From Microvirga massiliensis (GTDB lineage: Bacteria; Pseudomonadota; Alphaproteobacteria; Rhizobiales; Beijerinckiaceae), in NCBI RefSeq assembly GCF_001006805.1, contig NZ_LN811350.1, positions 364,425 to 428,424 on the forward strand: a DNA stretch of 64,000 nt, given 5' to 3'. The notes beneath the pieces are model-generated. The model was not told the origin of the DNA and ran no database searches. It saw only the letters and a program-made list of their open reading frames with translations. Shown here piece by piece: positions 56,280 through 64,000 of the stretch; the stretch's first letter is position 1; each line of letters starts with the position of its first letter. Made by a program: the position numbers and the translations under genes.

Positions 56280-57689
56280 ATGAAGCCGCGCACACTCTAC
56301 GACAAGATCTGGGACGACCACGTCGTCGACACGCAGCCTGACGGGACCTGCCTTCTCTACATCGACCGGCACCTCGTCCACGAAGTGACGAGCCCCCAGG
56401 CTTTCGAGGGGCTGCGGCTCGCGGGCCGCAAGGTGCGCCAGCCCGAGCGGACGCTGGCGGTCGTCGACCACAACGTTCCGACGACCGATCGCAGCCACGG
56501 GATCGAGGATCCCGAATCCGCGGTCCAGGTCGCGACCCTGGCCGAGAACGCGCGCGACTTCGCGATTGAATATTACGATGAGCTCGATCGTCGTCAGGGG
56601 ATCGTCCACGTCGTCGGTCCCGAGCAGGGCTTCACGCTGCCCGGCATGACGATCGTGTGCGGCGACAGCCATACCTCCACGCACGGGGCCTTCGGAGCCC
56701 TCGCGCACGGCATCGGGACCTCCGAAGTCGAGCATGTCCTCGCCACGCAGACGCTGATCCAGCGCAAGGCGAAGAACATGCGCGTCCTCGTCGACGGAAA
56801 GCTGCCTCCGGGCGTCACCGCAAAGGACATCGTTCTCGCGATCATCGGCGAGATCGGCACGGCCGGCGGCACGGGTCACGTCATCGAGTATGCCGGCGAG
56901 GCGATCCGCGCCCTCTCGATGGAAGGCCGGATGACCGTCTGCAACATGTCGATCGAGGGCGGCGCCCGCGCTGGCATGGTCGCGCCGGACGAGAAGACTT
57001 ACGCGTATCTCAAGGATCGGCCGAAATCACCGAAGGGCGAGGCATGGGATGCCGCAATCCGTTACTGGGATACGCTTCGCACGGATGAGGGCGCGGTCTT
57101 CGATCGCGAGATTCGTCTCGATGCAGCCAACCTGCCGCCGATCGTGACCTGGGGAACGAGCCCCGAGGATGTGGTGTCGGTCAACGGCGCCGTGCCGGAT
57201 CCGGATGCCATTCCCGACGAGAACAGGCGCCAGTCGAAGAAGCGCGCTCTCGACTATATGGGGCTGACGCCGGGCACGCGGATCACGGATATCACGCTCG
57301 ATCGCGTCTTCATCGGGTCGTGCACGAACGGACGGATCGAGGATCTGCGCGAGGCCGCTGCGATCGTCGCTGGACGCAAGGTGAACGAGGCCGTCAAGGC
57401 GATGGTCGTTCCGGGATCCGGGATCGTGAAGATGCAGGCCGAGGCCGAAGGACTTGACCGCATCTTCCGCGAGGCCGGATTCGAGTGGCGGGAGCCGGGC
57501 TGCTCGATGTGTCTCGCCATGAACGCGGATCGCCTCGCGCCACTGGAGCGCTGCGCCTCCACGTCGAACCGCAACTTCGAGGGACGCCAGGGAGCGCGCG
57601 GCCGCACGCATCTGGTTTCCCCCGCCATGGCGGCGGCGGCGGCGATCGCAGGCCGCTTCGTTGATGTGCGCGAGTTTGGGCGCTCCTAA
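56280..57689 (+). CDS. leuC: 3-isopropylmalate dehydratase large subunit
   Basis: The 469-residue large subunit of isopropylmalate isomerase, which converts 2- to 3-isopropylmalate in leucine synthesis together with LeuD. The [4Fe-4S] ligands are in [12 protein letters not shown] and [30 protein letters not shown] is another landmark. ATG at 56280 was preferred to 56262 because CAGGGA lies just before it and the family starts at that point. leuD follows 1.25 kb later after three small genes. Confidence 0.95.
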   Translation: MKPRTLYDKIWDDHVVDTQPDGTCLLYIDRHLVHEVTSPQAFEGLRLAGRKVRQPERTLAVVDHNVPTTDRSHGIEDPESAVQVATLAENARDFAIEYYDELDRRQGIVHVVGPEQGFTLPGMTIVCGDSHTSTHGAFGALAHGIGTSEVEHVLATQTLIQRKAKNMRVLVDGKLPPGVTAKDIVLAIIGEIGTAGGTGHVIEYAGEAIRALSMEGRMTVCNMSIEGGARAGMVAPDEKTYAYLKDRPKSPKGEAWDAAIRYWDTLRTDEGAVFDREIRLDAANLPPIVTWGTSPEDVVSVNGAVPDPDAIPDENRRQSKKRALDYMGLTPGTRITDITLDRVFIGSCTNGRIEDLREAAAIVAGRKVNEAVKAMVVPGSGIVKMQAEAEGLDRIFREAGFEWREPGCSMCLAMNADRLAPLERCASTSNRNFEGRQGARGRTHLVSPAMAAAAAIAGRFVDVREFGRS

Positions 57690-57712
57690 TACGGCGTATG
57701 GGATTTGAATGC

Positions 57713-57742
57713 AGAAGGCCGCCATCTGGCGGCCTTCGTTTT
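57713..57742 (+). terminator. Intrinsic terminator of leuC
   Basis: GAAGGCCGCC pairs perfectly with GGCGGCCTTC over a 4-base loop (57713-57736), followed by GTTTTATC. It lies between the stops of leuC (+) and the convergent small secreted protein (-). Confidence 0.8.
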
Positions 57743-57759
57743 ATCGGGCGCGGTGATCT

Positions 57760-58062
57760 CTACCGATAGTAGCGGTGACCAGTCGTGTAGACGCGTTCGC
57801 AGACCTGCCGCGGGGTTCGGACGATGACGCCGGAGGGCCTCACGCGCTCCCGGACGACGGTACGGCACACGACGCGGCTGCGTGGCCGCACGACGCGACG
57901 CTCGACGACACGGCCGCGGGGCCTCACATATTCGCGGTGGTACTGAACAGTCCGATAACCGGGATCGCCTGTGCGGACCCGGACATCGAAGCCCTGCGCA
58001 GATGCTCCCGTGGAGCCAACCGCCAACAACCCCGCAAGGAGCGGGAGAATCAAACGACGCAT
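57760..58062 (-). CDS. Small secreted arginine- and valine-rich protein of unknown function
   Basis: A 100-residue precursor with a clear signal peptide (residues 1-22, ending ASAQ). The mature protein is very rich in Arg and Val with repeated V-x-R units (VVERRVVRPRSRVVCRTVVRERV) and two cysteines. It should be strongly basic in the periplasm. I do not recognise a family. The ATG is at 58062; the longer ORF start at 58075 region is in another frame. Confidence 0.7.
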   Translation of the reverse strand: MRRLILPLLAGLLAVGSTGASAQGFDVRVRTGDPGYRTVQYHREYVRPRGRVVERRVVRPRSRVVCRTVVRERVRPSGVIVRTPRQVCERVYTTGHRYYR

Positions 58063-58136
58063 TGCACAACCTCACAAGCTCTGGCTTTGGTGAGTATGAA
58101 CGCAGCTGGGCATGTCCTGTTCCGAAAGACGCAACA

Positions 58137-58421
58137 GTGTCACGTAAAGACGACGCGCAGCATCGCGAGCAGGAAGCCCGCGAGGTGCTCGACAGACTGG
58201 CTCGGGAATCTGAGACGCTCGGCTCGTCCGCCGCCGCGCGTGCCGCTGGATGGCGAAGCCGACTGTCGGATCATTTCAGCGGCCGGGACGCGGTCGACGA
58301 GGCGCAAGGCGGGACCGCAGACCCGATCGAGCTCTGGGGCCGCCGGATCGGGCGGATACTTTCACTCATCGGCGTCGTCGTGCTCGGTCTCTGGCTTGCT
58401 TTTCAACTCCATTGGCTCTGA
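58137..58421 (+). CDS. Small tail-anchored protein of unknown function
   Basis: A 94-residue protein from a GTG start. The first 60 residues are charged and likely helical (HREQEAREVLDRLARESETLG), and residues 75-92 form a hydrophobic helix at the very end, so it may be tail-anchored in the inner membrane. The start has only a poor binding site (GAAAGA). It lies 15 bases upstream of the metallopeptidase gene and may be co-transcribed with it. Confidence 0.6.
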   Translation: MSRKDDAQHREQEAREVLDRLARESETLGSSAAARAAGWRSRLSDHFSGRDAVDEAQGGTADPIELWGRRIGRILSLIGVVVLGLWLAFQLHWL

Positions 58422-58436
58422 GGCGCGAGTAGTGGC

Positions 58437-58844
58437 GTGACGGACTGGGCACAACTCCAGGCTCCAAGCCTGGATGAAATGGAACGGCTCGCGGAGACAG
58501 CTTTCGCGGGATTGCCCCTGGAGTTCCGGCAACTCTGCCGGGGAATCGTCATCCGGGTGACGGATTTCCCGGATGACGATGTCTTGGAAGCCATGAACTG
58601 CGAGAGCCCGTTTGATCTCCTCGGCCTGTTCCAGGGCGTGGGTCTCGCGCAGGCCTCGGCCACTCCGGTGACCGGCACGTTCCCGAATATGATCTGGCTC
58701 TACCGGCGTCCCATCCTCGATTACTGGGCCGAACACGAAGAAGCGCTCGGCGATCTCGTCACGCATGTTCTGGTGCACGAGATCGGGCATCATTTCGGCC
58801 TTTCGGACGAGGATATGGAGGCGATCGAGGCCGCAGCCGGCTGA
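58437..58844 (+). CDS. Metallopeptidase-family (zincin-like) small protein
   Basis: A 135-residue protein with the zinc-binding HExxH motif in [17 protein letters not shown] near the C-terminus. It belongs to a widespread family of short possible metallopeptidases (formerly a domain of unknown function) found in actinobacteria and alphaproteobacteria. The third ligand could be the following His or Asp. GTG start at 58437. Between leuC and leuD, as often in related genomes; the substrate is unknown. Confidence 0.85.
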   Translation: MTDWAQLQAPSLDEMERLAETAFAGLPLEFRQLCRGIVIRVTDFPDDDVLEAMNCESPFDLLGLFQGVGLAQASATPVTGTFPNMIWLYRRPILDYWAEHEEALGDLVTHVLVHEIGHHFGLSDEDMEAIEAAAG

Positions 58845-58935
58845 ACGAGATCGGCGCTCCCGCGAGTGGGTTTCGGGCAGAGCCGGATTTCACTTTCGAT
58901 CGCTAAGCGCTATTGAGCCACGAGAGAGGCTTTTC

Positions 58936-59538
58936 ATGGACAAGTTCACGGTTCTCACCGGCGTCGCGGCGCCCCTCCGCGTGGTCAATGTCGACACCGA
59001 CATGATCATTCCGAAGCAATATCTGAAGACGATCAAGCGCACGGGGCTCGGGACCGGGCTGTTCGCGGACAAGCGGTATCACGAGGACGGCTCCGAAGAC
59101 CCGAATTTCGTGCTGAACCAGCCGGCCTATCGCAAGGCGCAGATTCTCGTGGCCGGCGACAATTTCGGCTGCGGATCGTCCCGTGAACACGCGCCCTGGG
59201 CGCTGCTCGACTTCGGAATCCGCTGCGTGATCTCCACGAGCTTCGCGGACATCTTCTACAACAACTGCTTCAAGAACGGCATCCTCCCGATCGTCGTCTC
59301 GCCGGAGGACCTCGAGAAGCTGTTCGACGATGCGGAGCGCGGCGCCAACGCGACGCTCACGATCGATCTGCCCAACCAGGAAATCCGCGGGCCGGACGGG
59401 GGCATGATCAAGTTCGACATCGACGCTTTCCGCAAGCACTGCCTGATCAACGGCCTCGACGATATCGGTCTCACCCTCGAGAAGGCGTCGGCGATCGACT
59501 CGTTCGAGCAGAAGCTGTCGGAGCGGGCCTGGGTCTGA
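58936..59538 (+). CDS. leuD: 3-isopropylmalate dehydratase small subunit
   Basis: The 200-residue small subunit of isopropylmalate isomerase, partner of LeuC. Landmarks are [16 protein letters not shown] and [17 protein letters not shown], the mobile-loop motif of the swivelling domain. ATG at 58936 follows GAGAGAGG. The ORF extends upstream to 58765 only because no stop intervenes. Confidence 0.95.
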   Translation: MDKFTVLTGVAAPLRVVNVDTDMIIPKQYLKTIKRTGLGTGLFADKRYHEDGSEDPNFVLNQPAYRKAQILVAGDNFGCGSSREHAPWALLDFGIRCVISTSFADIFYNNCFKNGILPIVVSPEDLEKLFDDAERGANATLTIDLPNQEIRGPDGGMIKFDIDAFRKHCLINGLDDIGLTLEKASAIDSFEQKLSERAWV

Positions 59539-59557
59539 CGCTCGGGCTTTCTCCGCC

Positions 59558-59640
59558 GTCATCGCGAGCACAGCGAAGCGATCCGGACGTCGGCGCTCCC
59601 GATTCCCCGATCGCTTCACCTCGTTCGCGGTGAAGAGGAG
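59558..59640. repeat. Dispersed intergenic repeat downstream of leuD
   Basis: CGTCATCGCGAGCACAGCGAAGCGATCCGG followed some 35 bases on by GATCGCTTCACC forms an imperfect long inverted repeat (GCGAAGCGATC against GATCGCTTC). This is the look of a known dispersed element of rhizobial genomes. It separates leuD from the convergent IalB-like gene. Confidence 0.5.
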
Positions 59641-59684
59641 GGCTTGGGGTCGAAGCAACGCGCCCGGTGATCTGACCGGACGCT

Positions 59685-60365
59685 TCAGCCAGCGCCGCAC
59701 TCCTGCTTGGCCCTGCCCACCGCATCGGTAAAGCCGGTGAGCGAATATGTGTCGGTGAGCTGGTTCCCGCGCGCCGACTGCACCTTCACGGTAAGGTCAC
59801 GGCCCCGGATCATCGCCTGGACGGCGCGGCCTTCCTCCGCGGGATTCCTGAGCCACGCGCTCTCATTCTTCGTCAGGAGGTCGAAGCTCGTCGTCCCGAC
59901 TTCCGCCTGCGCGGGCGCGTCCTCGCGGGCTGGGAAGCCTAGCACCAGCGCGACCTCGTTGCTGACGTTCTCGGCCGGACGGAACGAAACGAAAAGGTAA
60001 GCCGGGTCCCGGTTCAGGTTCTTCGGAAGCCGCTCCTTCGGCTGAGCCAGCGCGTAGCAGATCTTCGATCGGCCGACCTGGGCGGTGTAGACCTTCCAAT
60101 CGCCCGAGGAGGTGACGAGGGATGCCTGCGCTCCGCCTGGCCCCGCGCTTGGGGCCTCCTGGCCGGATGGCGCTGATTGCCGGCGGCGCCTCGAGGAGCC
60201 GGCCTGAGCCAGGCGAGCCCCAGCGGCCGTCGAGACTTCCGAGCCCACGGGAGGTCGCGCCGAGTGAGGGCTCGACTGCGCCTGGACGGCTGGTGACACG
60301 AGGAGGGCGAGGGAGAGCGCGACTGCCGAGGCCGGCGCCCGCTTGTCAGAGGTGCGTCGAATCAT
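59685..60365 (-). CDS. Invasion-associated locus B (IalB) family protein
   Basis: A 226-residue secreted protein: signal peptide (about residues 1-28), a Ser/Pro-rich linker to residue 80 and an IalB domain (SGDWKVYTAQVGRSKICYALAQPKERLP; AYLFVSFRPAENVSNEVALVLGFP) with Cys near the start and end. The family is found in alphaproteobacteria with or without hosts, so the name says nothing about virulence here. ATG at 60365 gives the signal peptide. Confidence 0.85.
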   Translation of the reverse strand: MIRRTSDKRAPASAVALSLALLVSPAVQAQSSPHSARPPVGSEVSTAAGARLAQAGSSRRRRQSAPSGQEAPSAGPGGAQASLVTSSGDWKVYTAQVGRSKICYALAQPKERLPKNLNRDPAYLFVSFRPAENVSNEVALVLGFPAREDAPAQAEVGTTSFDLLTKNESAWLRNPAEEGRAVQAMIRGRDLTVKVQSARGNQLTDTYSLTGFTDAVGRAKQECGAG

Positions 60366-60524
60366 CGGGCGAGACAATAAAGCGATAGTCTCCGAATGCC
60401 ACCACCTTGGCCATGACGGCTCGGCGAACGGCGTGTGCATCCGGCGATACCCTCAATATCGGCGCAGAAGAACACGTAAAGGACGGAGCCTATTCGATCC
60501 CGGCCACTGGTCCGCAAGCTTGTT

Positions 60525-60947
60525 TCACGCTTCCGTGCGGAGCAGCTCGCGGGCCTGCTCGCGATGGCGGTCGGTGATGGATCCCGCGACTTGGGCGATG
60601 GCCGCTGCGAGGACCGCCGCATCGTCTGCAAGCCCGATCAGCGGCAGGAAATCCGCGATTCCGTCGAACGGCAGGATGAAATAGGCGAGGGCCCCGAACA
60701 GAACGAGCTTCACGCGGCTCGGAGTCTCCGGATCGATCGTGCAGAAATAGGCGGCAACGAGATCCTCCACGAACGGGACATGCCGTCCGAACCGCTTCAG
60801 TTTCGCGAAGAAGGCGTGCCGCCAGCGCGGCTCCGCGGCCCGTCTCTCCGCTTCCTGCTCGGCCTCGGGTCCGGCCTCGCCGCGGGCTGCGGCGCGGATC
60901 GCCTCAATCTCCGCTTTGGTGAAATGATTCCAGAAGCCCTCGGTCAT
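60525..60947 (-). CDS. YkvA/DUF1232-family membrane protein
   Basis: A 140-residue protein whose second half contains the DUF1232 landmark (VKLVLFGALAYFILPFDGIADFLPLIGLADDAAVL), a hydrophobic hairpin. The first half is charged and helical. Function unknown in the family. ATG at 60947 was preferred to the ORF start at 61043, which lies in sequence without coding character. Confidence 0.82.
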   Translation of the reverse strand: MTEGFWNHFTKAEIEAIRAAARGEAGPEAEQEAERRAAEPRWRHAFFAKLKRFGRHVPFVEDLVAAYFCTIDPETPSRVKLVLFGALAYFILPFDGIADFLPLIGLADDAAVLAAAIAQVAGSITDRHREQARELLRTEA

Positions 60948-61126
60948 CACTGATGTTCCAAAACCAAGCCTGTCGAACGTCGGCACCGCCGCGCGTGAAG
61001 CCAATCCGTCCTGCCAGCGCTCGTCTCGTACGGTAACGCGCAAATCCGCGGGAGTTCGTGGCGCATGGTGTCGCGATCCTTCAAAGCCGGGTTCGGCCGC
61101 CGCTCCCGGGGCTGCGGCGAGGCCGG

Positions 61127-61663
61127 TTACGCGAGCGGGTAGGCGGCCTCGACCACGTAGGGGCCGCCGCCGGTGGTGCCCCTCGACGAGAACAGGACGA
61201 ACCGGTCCGCCATGAACGACAGCTTCGGAAAATGACCGCTTGTCGCGATATATCCCGCAACGTCGCGTGCCGAGCCGCTTTTCAGGCGCGCAAGGGTGAC
61301 ATGCGGGAAGAATTTGCGCTTTTCGGGCGGCAGTCCGGCCTTGCGTACCAGCCTTTCGATCTCGGCCTGGAGATCGTTCAGGTCGCTCGTCGGCACGGCG
61401 CGTGCAAACACGGCATGGGGCCGCGCACCCCCGAAGCTGTCGAGCGCATCGAAAGTGACGGCAATCGGGTCTCGTTGCCGTCGGCCGCCCAGGATCGAGA
61501 GGACATCGTGTGCGGTCGGCTCATCGATGTCGCCGATAAAGCGCAGGGTCATGTGGTAGTTGTCCGGATCGACCCACCGTGCGCCGGGCAGCCCGCCCCG
61601 AAATCCGGACAGCTGAAGGCGGATCTCGGGGGGAATTTCGAGGCCTGCGAACAGCCGCGGCAT
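61127..61663 (-). CDS. thpR: RNA 2',3'-cyclic phosphodiesterase (2H phosphoesterase)
   Basis: A 178-residue enzyme of the LigT/ThpR family. The two HxTx catalytic motifs are in YHMTLRFIG and PHVTLARL. It opens 2',3'-cyclic phosphates in RNA and may also act as a ligase in vitro. ATG at 61663 follows GAGGAG; a TTG two codons upstream is possible but less likely. Confidence 0.9.
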   Translation of the reverse strand: MPRLFAGLEIPPEIRLQLSGFRGGLPGARWVDPDNYHMTLRFIGDIDEPTAHDVLSILGGRRQRDPIAVTFDALDSFGGARPHAVFARAVPTSDLNDLQAEIERLVRKAGLPPEKRKFFPHVTLARLKSGSARDVAGYIATSGHFPKLSFMADRFVLFSSRGTTGGGPYVVEAAYPLA

Positions 61664-61867
61664 GCACAATCTCCTCAGCCCGCAACCTCGGCCGAGATGC
61701 AGTTCGCCGGTGCGGCTGTCGAGAGCACGACACGCTTCCGGCCCGGCGCCCCTCGCAGCAGGGACGGCCCGGCCGAGGGTATCAGGGACACGCAGGGCGA
61801 TGAGCTCTGCGTGTCCGGTTTCCTGTCGGGCCCGCCCGTTGCCGACCGGGCCCGGTTCACACAGCGA

Positions 61868-63076
61868 TCAGCCCTTCACGAGGGGGCAGCCGCCTTCGTT
61901 GAGTGGCCGGAACGCTTCTTCGGCCGGGATCGTCGCGAGGAGCTTGTAGAGGTCCCATTCTCCCTTCGATTCCGCAGGCTTCTTGACCTCGAAGAGATAC
62001 ATGTCGTGGATCTTGCGCCCGTCGGCGCGGATCTTGCCCTTGCCGAACAGCGGATCGTCGGTCGGCATCTCCTTCATCTTGGCGATAACCTTGGTCGGGT
62101 CCTTGTCCTTCAGGCTTTCGACTGCCTTGAGGTAGTGCAGGACGCCAGCATAGACGCCGCCCTGAACCATGGACGGCATGGCGCCGCCGTGCCGCTCGGC
62201 AAAGCGCTTCGAGAAGGCGCGCGTGCCGTCATTCTGATCCCAGTAGAAGGCTTCCGTGAGCACGAGTCCCTGTGCGGTTTGGATACCCAGAGCGTGAATG
62301 TCGTTGATGAAGATCAGGAGGCCGGCCAAGCTCTGCCCACCCTGCGTGATCCCGAAATCGGCCGCAGCCTTGATGGCGTTGATCGTGTCGCCGCCGGCAT
62401 TGGCGAGGCCGATCACCTTCGCTCCCGAGCTCTGTGCGGAGAGCAGGAAGGACGAGAAATCGGTCGCCGACAGCGGATGCCTCACGGATCCGAGCACCTT
62501 GCCGCCATTCTTGGTTACCACGGCTGACGTATCGCGTTCGAGCGCATGGCCGAAGGCATAATCGGCCGTGATGAAGAACCAGGTATTGCCGCCCCTCTGC
62601 ACCATCGCCTTGCCGGTGCCGTTGGCGAGCGCCCAGGTGTCATAGGTCCAGTGGATCGTATTCGGCGAGCATGCCGAACCCGTGAGGTCGGAGGTGCCGG
62701 CGCCGGAATTGATGAAGACCTTGTTCTTGTCTCGCGAGACCTGGGCCACGGCCAGCGCCACGGACGAGGTCGGGACGTCCAAGATCACGTCGACGCCGTC
62801 CTGATCGTACCAGCGCCGCGCGATCGTTGCGCCGATATCCGGCTTGTTCTGGTGGTCCGCGGAGATGATCTCGACCTGGATTCCCTTCTCGGCGGCCTTG
62901 AAGTCTTCGACGGCCATCCGGGCCGCAACCACGGAGCCTTCACCCGACAGGTCGGCATAGAGGCCGGATCGATCGTTTAGGACGCCGAGCTTGACCTGGA
63001 TCTGCGCCTGGGCCGCGCTGCCCAGGGCGAGCGCGCCGCACAAGGCAGCGAGCGAGACCAGTGACTTGAATTTCAT
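61868..63076 (-). CDS. Orphan periplasmic substrate-binding protein (LivK family)
   Basis: A 402-residue precursor with a signal peptide (residues 1-24) and the fold of branched-chain-amino-acid-type receptors: VKLGVLNDRSGLYADLSGEG, IISADHQNKPDIGATIAR, DVILDVPTSSVALAVA. No permease or ATPase gene is beside it in this window, so it either works with a transporter encoded elsewhere or is part of an operon now split. It differs clearly from the livK at 16.0 kb. Ligand unknown. Confidence 0.9.
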   Translation of the reverse strand: MKFKSLVSLAALCGALALGSAAQAQIQVKLGVLNDRSGLYADLSGEGSVVAARMAVEDFKAAEKGIQVEIISADHQNKPDIGATIARRWYDQDGVDVILDVPTSSVALAVAQVSRDKNKVFINSGAGTSDLTGSACSPNTIHWTYDTWALANGTGKAMVQRGGNTWFFITADYAFGHALERDTSAVVTKNGGKVLGSVRHPLSATDFSSFLLSAQSSGAKVIGLANAGGDTINAIKAAADFGITQGGQSLAGLLIFINDIHALGIQTAQGLVLTEAFYWDQNDGTRAFSKRFAERHGGAMPSMVQGGVYAGVLHYLKAVESLKDKDPTKVIAKMKEMPTDDPLFGKGKIRADGRKIHDMYLFEVKKPAESKGEWDLYKLLATIPAEEAFRPLNEGGCPLVKG

Positions 63077-63420
63077 CTCGTTGAACCTCCGCTTGATTGA
63101 GTCTTGTGTCCTGGACCATCGCAGGGCGCACGAATAGGGCGTGTTGTCGATTCGAAGATGTCTCGCCCCACCGGAACTCCTGCCGCCACACCGTCCCCGT
63201 CACGACGACGGCCTCGGGCCCATTCCGGCCCATTCCGGACCGGTTATGGCCCATACACCGAAGCCGATCTCCCGGTGAATGTCGAGGGCCGTGATCGCGC
63301 GAACCTCTCCACGCTTTTGTCATCGGACAACCTTTGCGGAGATCGATTGTCCGCGCCGGCCGAAAATGCAGGGATCGGATCCGCCGTGCAGAGCTGCCCG
63401 TCGTGCCGGATCGAACGGTA
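63077..63420. other. Intergenic region, 344 bases, upstream of the substrate-binding protein gene
   Basis: No coding sequence is supported. It contains a tandem pair of GGCCCATTCC (63217-63226 and 63227-63236) and an inverted repeat GGACAA (63325-63330) / TTGTCC (63347-63352). Either could be an operator or part of a terminator for the esterase gene. No promoter of good quality was found by eye. Confidence 0.5.
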
Positions 63421-64000
63421 TCAGCGCTGCAGCGGCGGATGGCCGGCCTCGATCCGGGACAGGAAGAGTTCGACGCTCGGAAGTATGCGCTCGACGATAA
63501 CCTCGACGCCTCGCGCGGTGGGATGGAGCCCATCCGGCAGGTTGAGACCGGGTTCTCCGGCGACGCCGTCCAGGAAGAACGGGTAGAGCACCAAGCCATG
63601 CTTCTCCGCGATGTCCCGGTATAGCCCGTCGAATGCACGGACATATTCGGGGCCCAGATTGCGGCTTGCGAACATGCCCGCGAGCATGACGGATATCCCC
63701 CGAGCCTTCAGGCGTTCGACGATCGTCTCGATGGCGCGACGCGTCACGGCGGGATCGATGCCGCGAAGCATGTCGTTGGCCCCGAGTTCCACGATGACGC
63801 CGGACGTGCCTTCCGGAACGGACCAGTCGAGCCGCTCGAGGCCTGCGGAGGCCGTATCGCCCGATACGCCCGCATTGGCGATCTCGACATCGTGACCTCG
63901 CGCCCGGAGGGCCTTTTCGAGGACCACGGGGAACGCCGCCTGGGCCGGGAGGCCGTAGCCGGCCGTCAGGCTGTCTCCCAGCGCCACGATCCTGAGGCGA
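63421..64000 (-). CDS. SGNH-family arylesterase/acyl-CoA thioesterase (TesA-like), 5' end outside the window
   Basis: A partial gene of at least 193 residues; the frame stays open to the window edge, so the N-terminus, probably a signal peptide, is missing. The GTG at 63987 is not a likely start because it cuts just before the catalytic block GDSLTAGYGL. Other SGNH blocks are visible: ELGANDMLRG (block III) and DGLHPTARG (block V with the catalytic Asp and His). It should be a periplasmic esterase or lysophospholipase of the TesA type. Confidence 0.88.
   Translation of the reverse strand, partial: RLRIVALGDSLTAGYGLPAQAAFPVVLEKALRARGHDVEIANAGVSGDTASAGLERLDWSVPEGTSGVIVELGANDMLRGIDPAVTRRAIETIVERLKARGISVMLAGMFASRNLGPEYVRAFDGLYRDIAEKHGLVLYPFFLDGVAGEPGLNLPDGLHPTARGVEVIVERILPSVELFLSRIEAGHPPLQR

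Overview
This is a GC-rich window from the chromosome of an alphaproteobacterium, most likely order Hyphomicrobiales (Rhizobiales) and probably close to Methylobacteriaceae or Beijerinckiaceae. Three things point there. A lipid A very-long-chain fatty acid cluster (acpXL, fabZXL, fabF2XL, fabF1XL, adh2XL, lpxXL) is a hallmark of the order. The ffh-rpsP-rimM-trmD-rplS-leuC-leuD and dapF-mtaB / ftsY / yciB layouts are those commonly seen in it. A C30 (squalene-route) carotenoid operon fits the pink-pigmented members. The genus is inference. I see no tRNA, rRNA, CRISPR, prophage or insertion sequence, so this is mostly a core-chromosome stretch.

Layout. 1-6.1 kb: an anchored protein of unknown function, a cytochrome c beside a broken sulfite dehydrogenase gene, leuB, a RidA-family protein and a lytic transglycosylase. 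6.3-11 kb: rlmN, membrane proteins, a LysE-type exporter and a LemA-TPM-TPM module. 11-17.3 kb: an amidase and a complete Liv-type ABC importer (livK-livH-livM-livG-livF). 17.4-28.4 kb: a tightly overlapping nine-gene minus-strand operon with two CrtN-type desaturase/oxidases, a 42-codon small ORF between them, an acyltransferase, a glycosyltransferase, a fused HpnC-HpnD squalene synthase, HpnE, IspH and an aldehyde dehydrogenase; a small XRE regulator is divergent from it. 28.4-36.3 kb: two small unknowns, palindromic repeats and the VLCFA-lipid A cluster. 36.4-43.4 kb: acnA, ccmAB, a LytM peptidase and ccmCDG. 43.6-51.8 kb: adenylate cyclase, yciB, ftsY, an RluA synthase, mtaB, dapF, a GyrI-like secreted protein and an MBL hydrolase. 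52-59.5 kb: ffh, rpsP, rimM, trmD, rplS, leuC, three small genes and leuD. 59.5-64 kb: IalB-like, DUF1232, thpR, an orphan substrate-binding protein and a partial SGNH esterase.

How the genes fit together. The crt operon reads as a self-contained route: IspH feeds isoprenoid precursors, HpnCD plus HpnE make squalene from farnesyl diphosphate, the two CrtN-like enzymes desaturate and oxidise it, the aldehyde dehydrogenase makes the acid, and the glycosyltransferase and acyltransferase finish a glycosyl-acyl C30 carotenoid comparable to staphyloxanthin. The VLCFA cluster makes and attaches a C28-type acyl chain to lipid A. Both pathways modify the membrane or envelope. leuB, leuC and leuD (leucine synthesis) are split between the two ends of the window.

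Most unusual observations: the HpnC-HpnD fusion, the coupled 42-codon ORF between the desaturases, the glutamate replacing the catalytic cysteine in FabF2XL, and a sulfite dehydrogenase gene with both an amber stop and a 4-base duplication while its cytochrome partner is intact.
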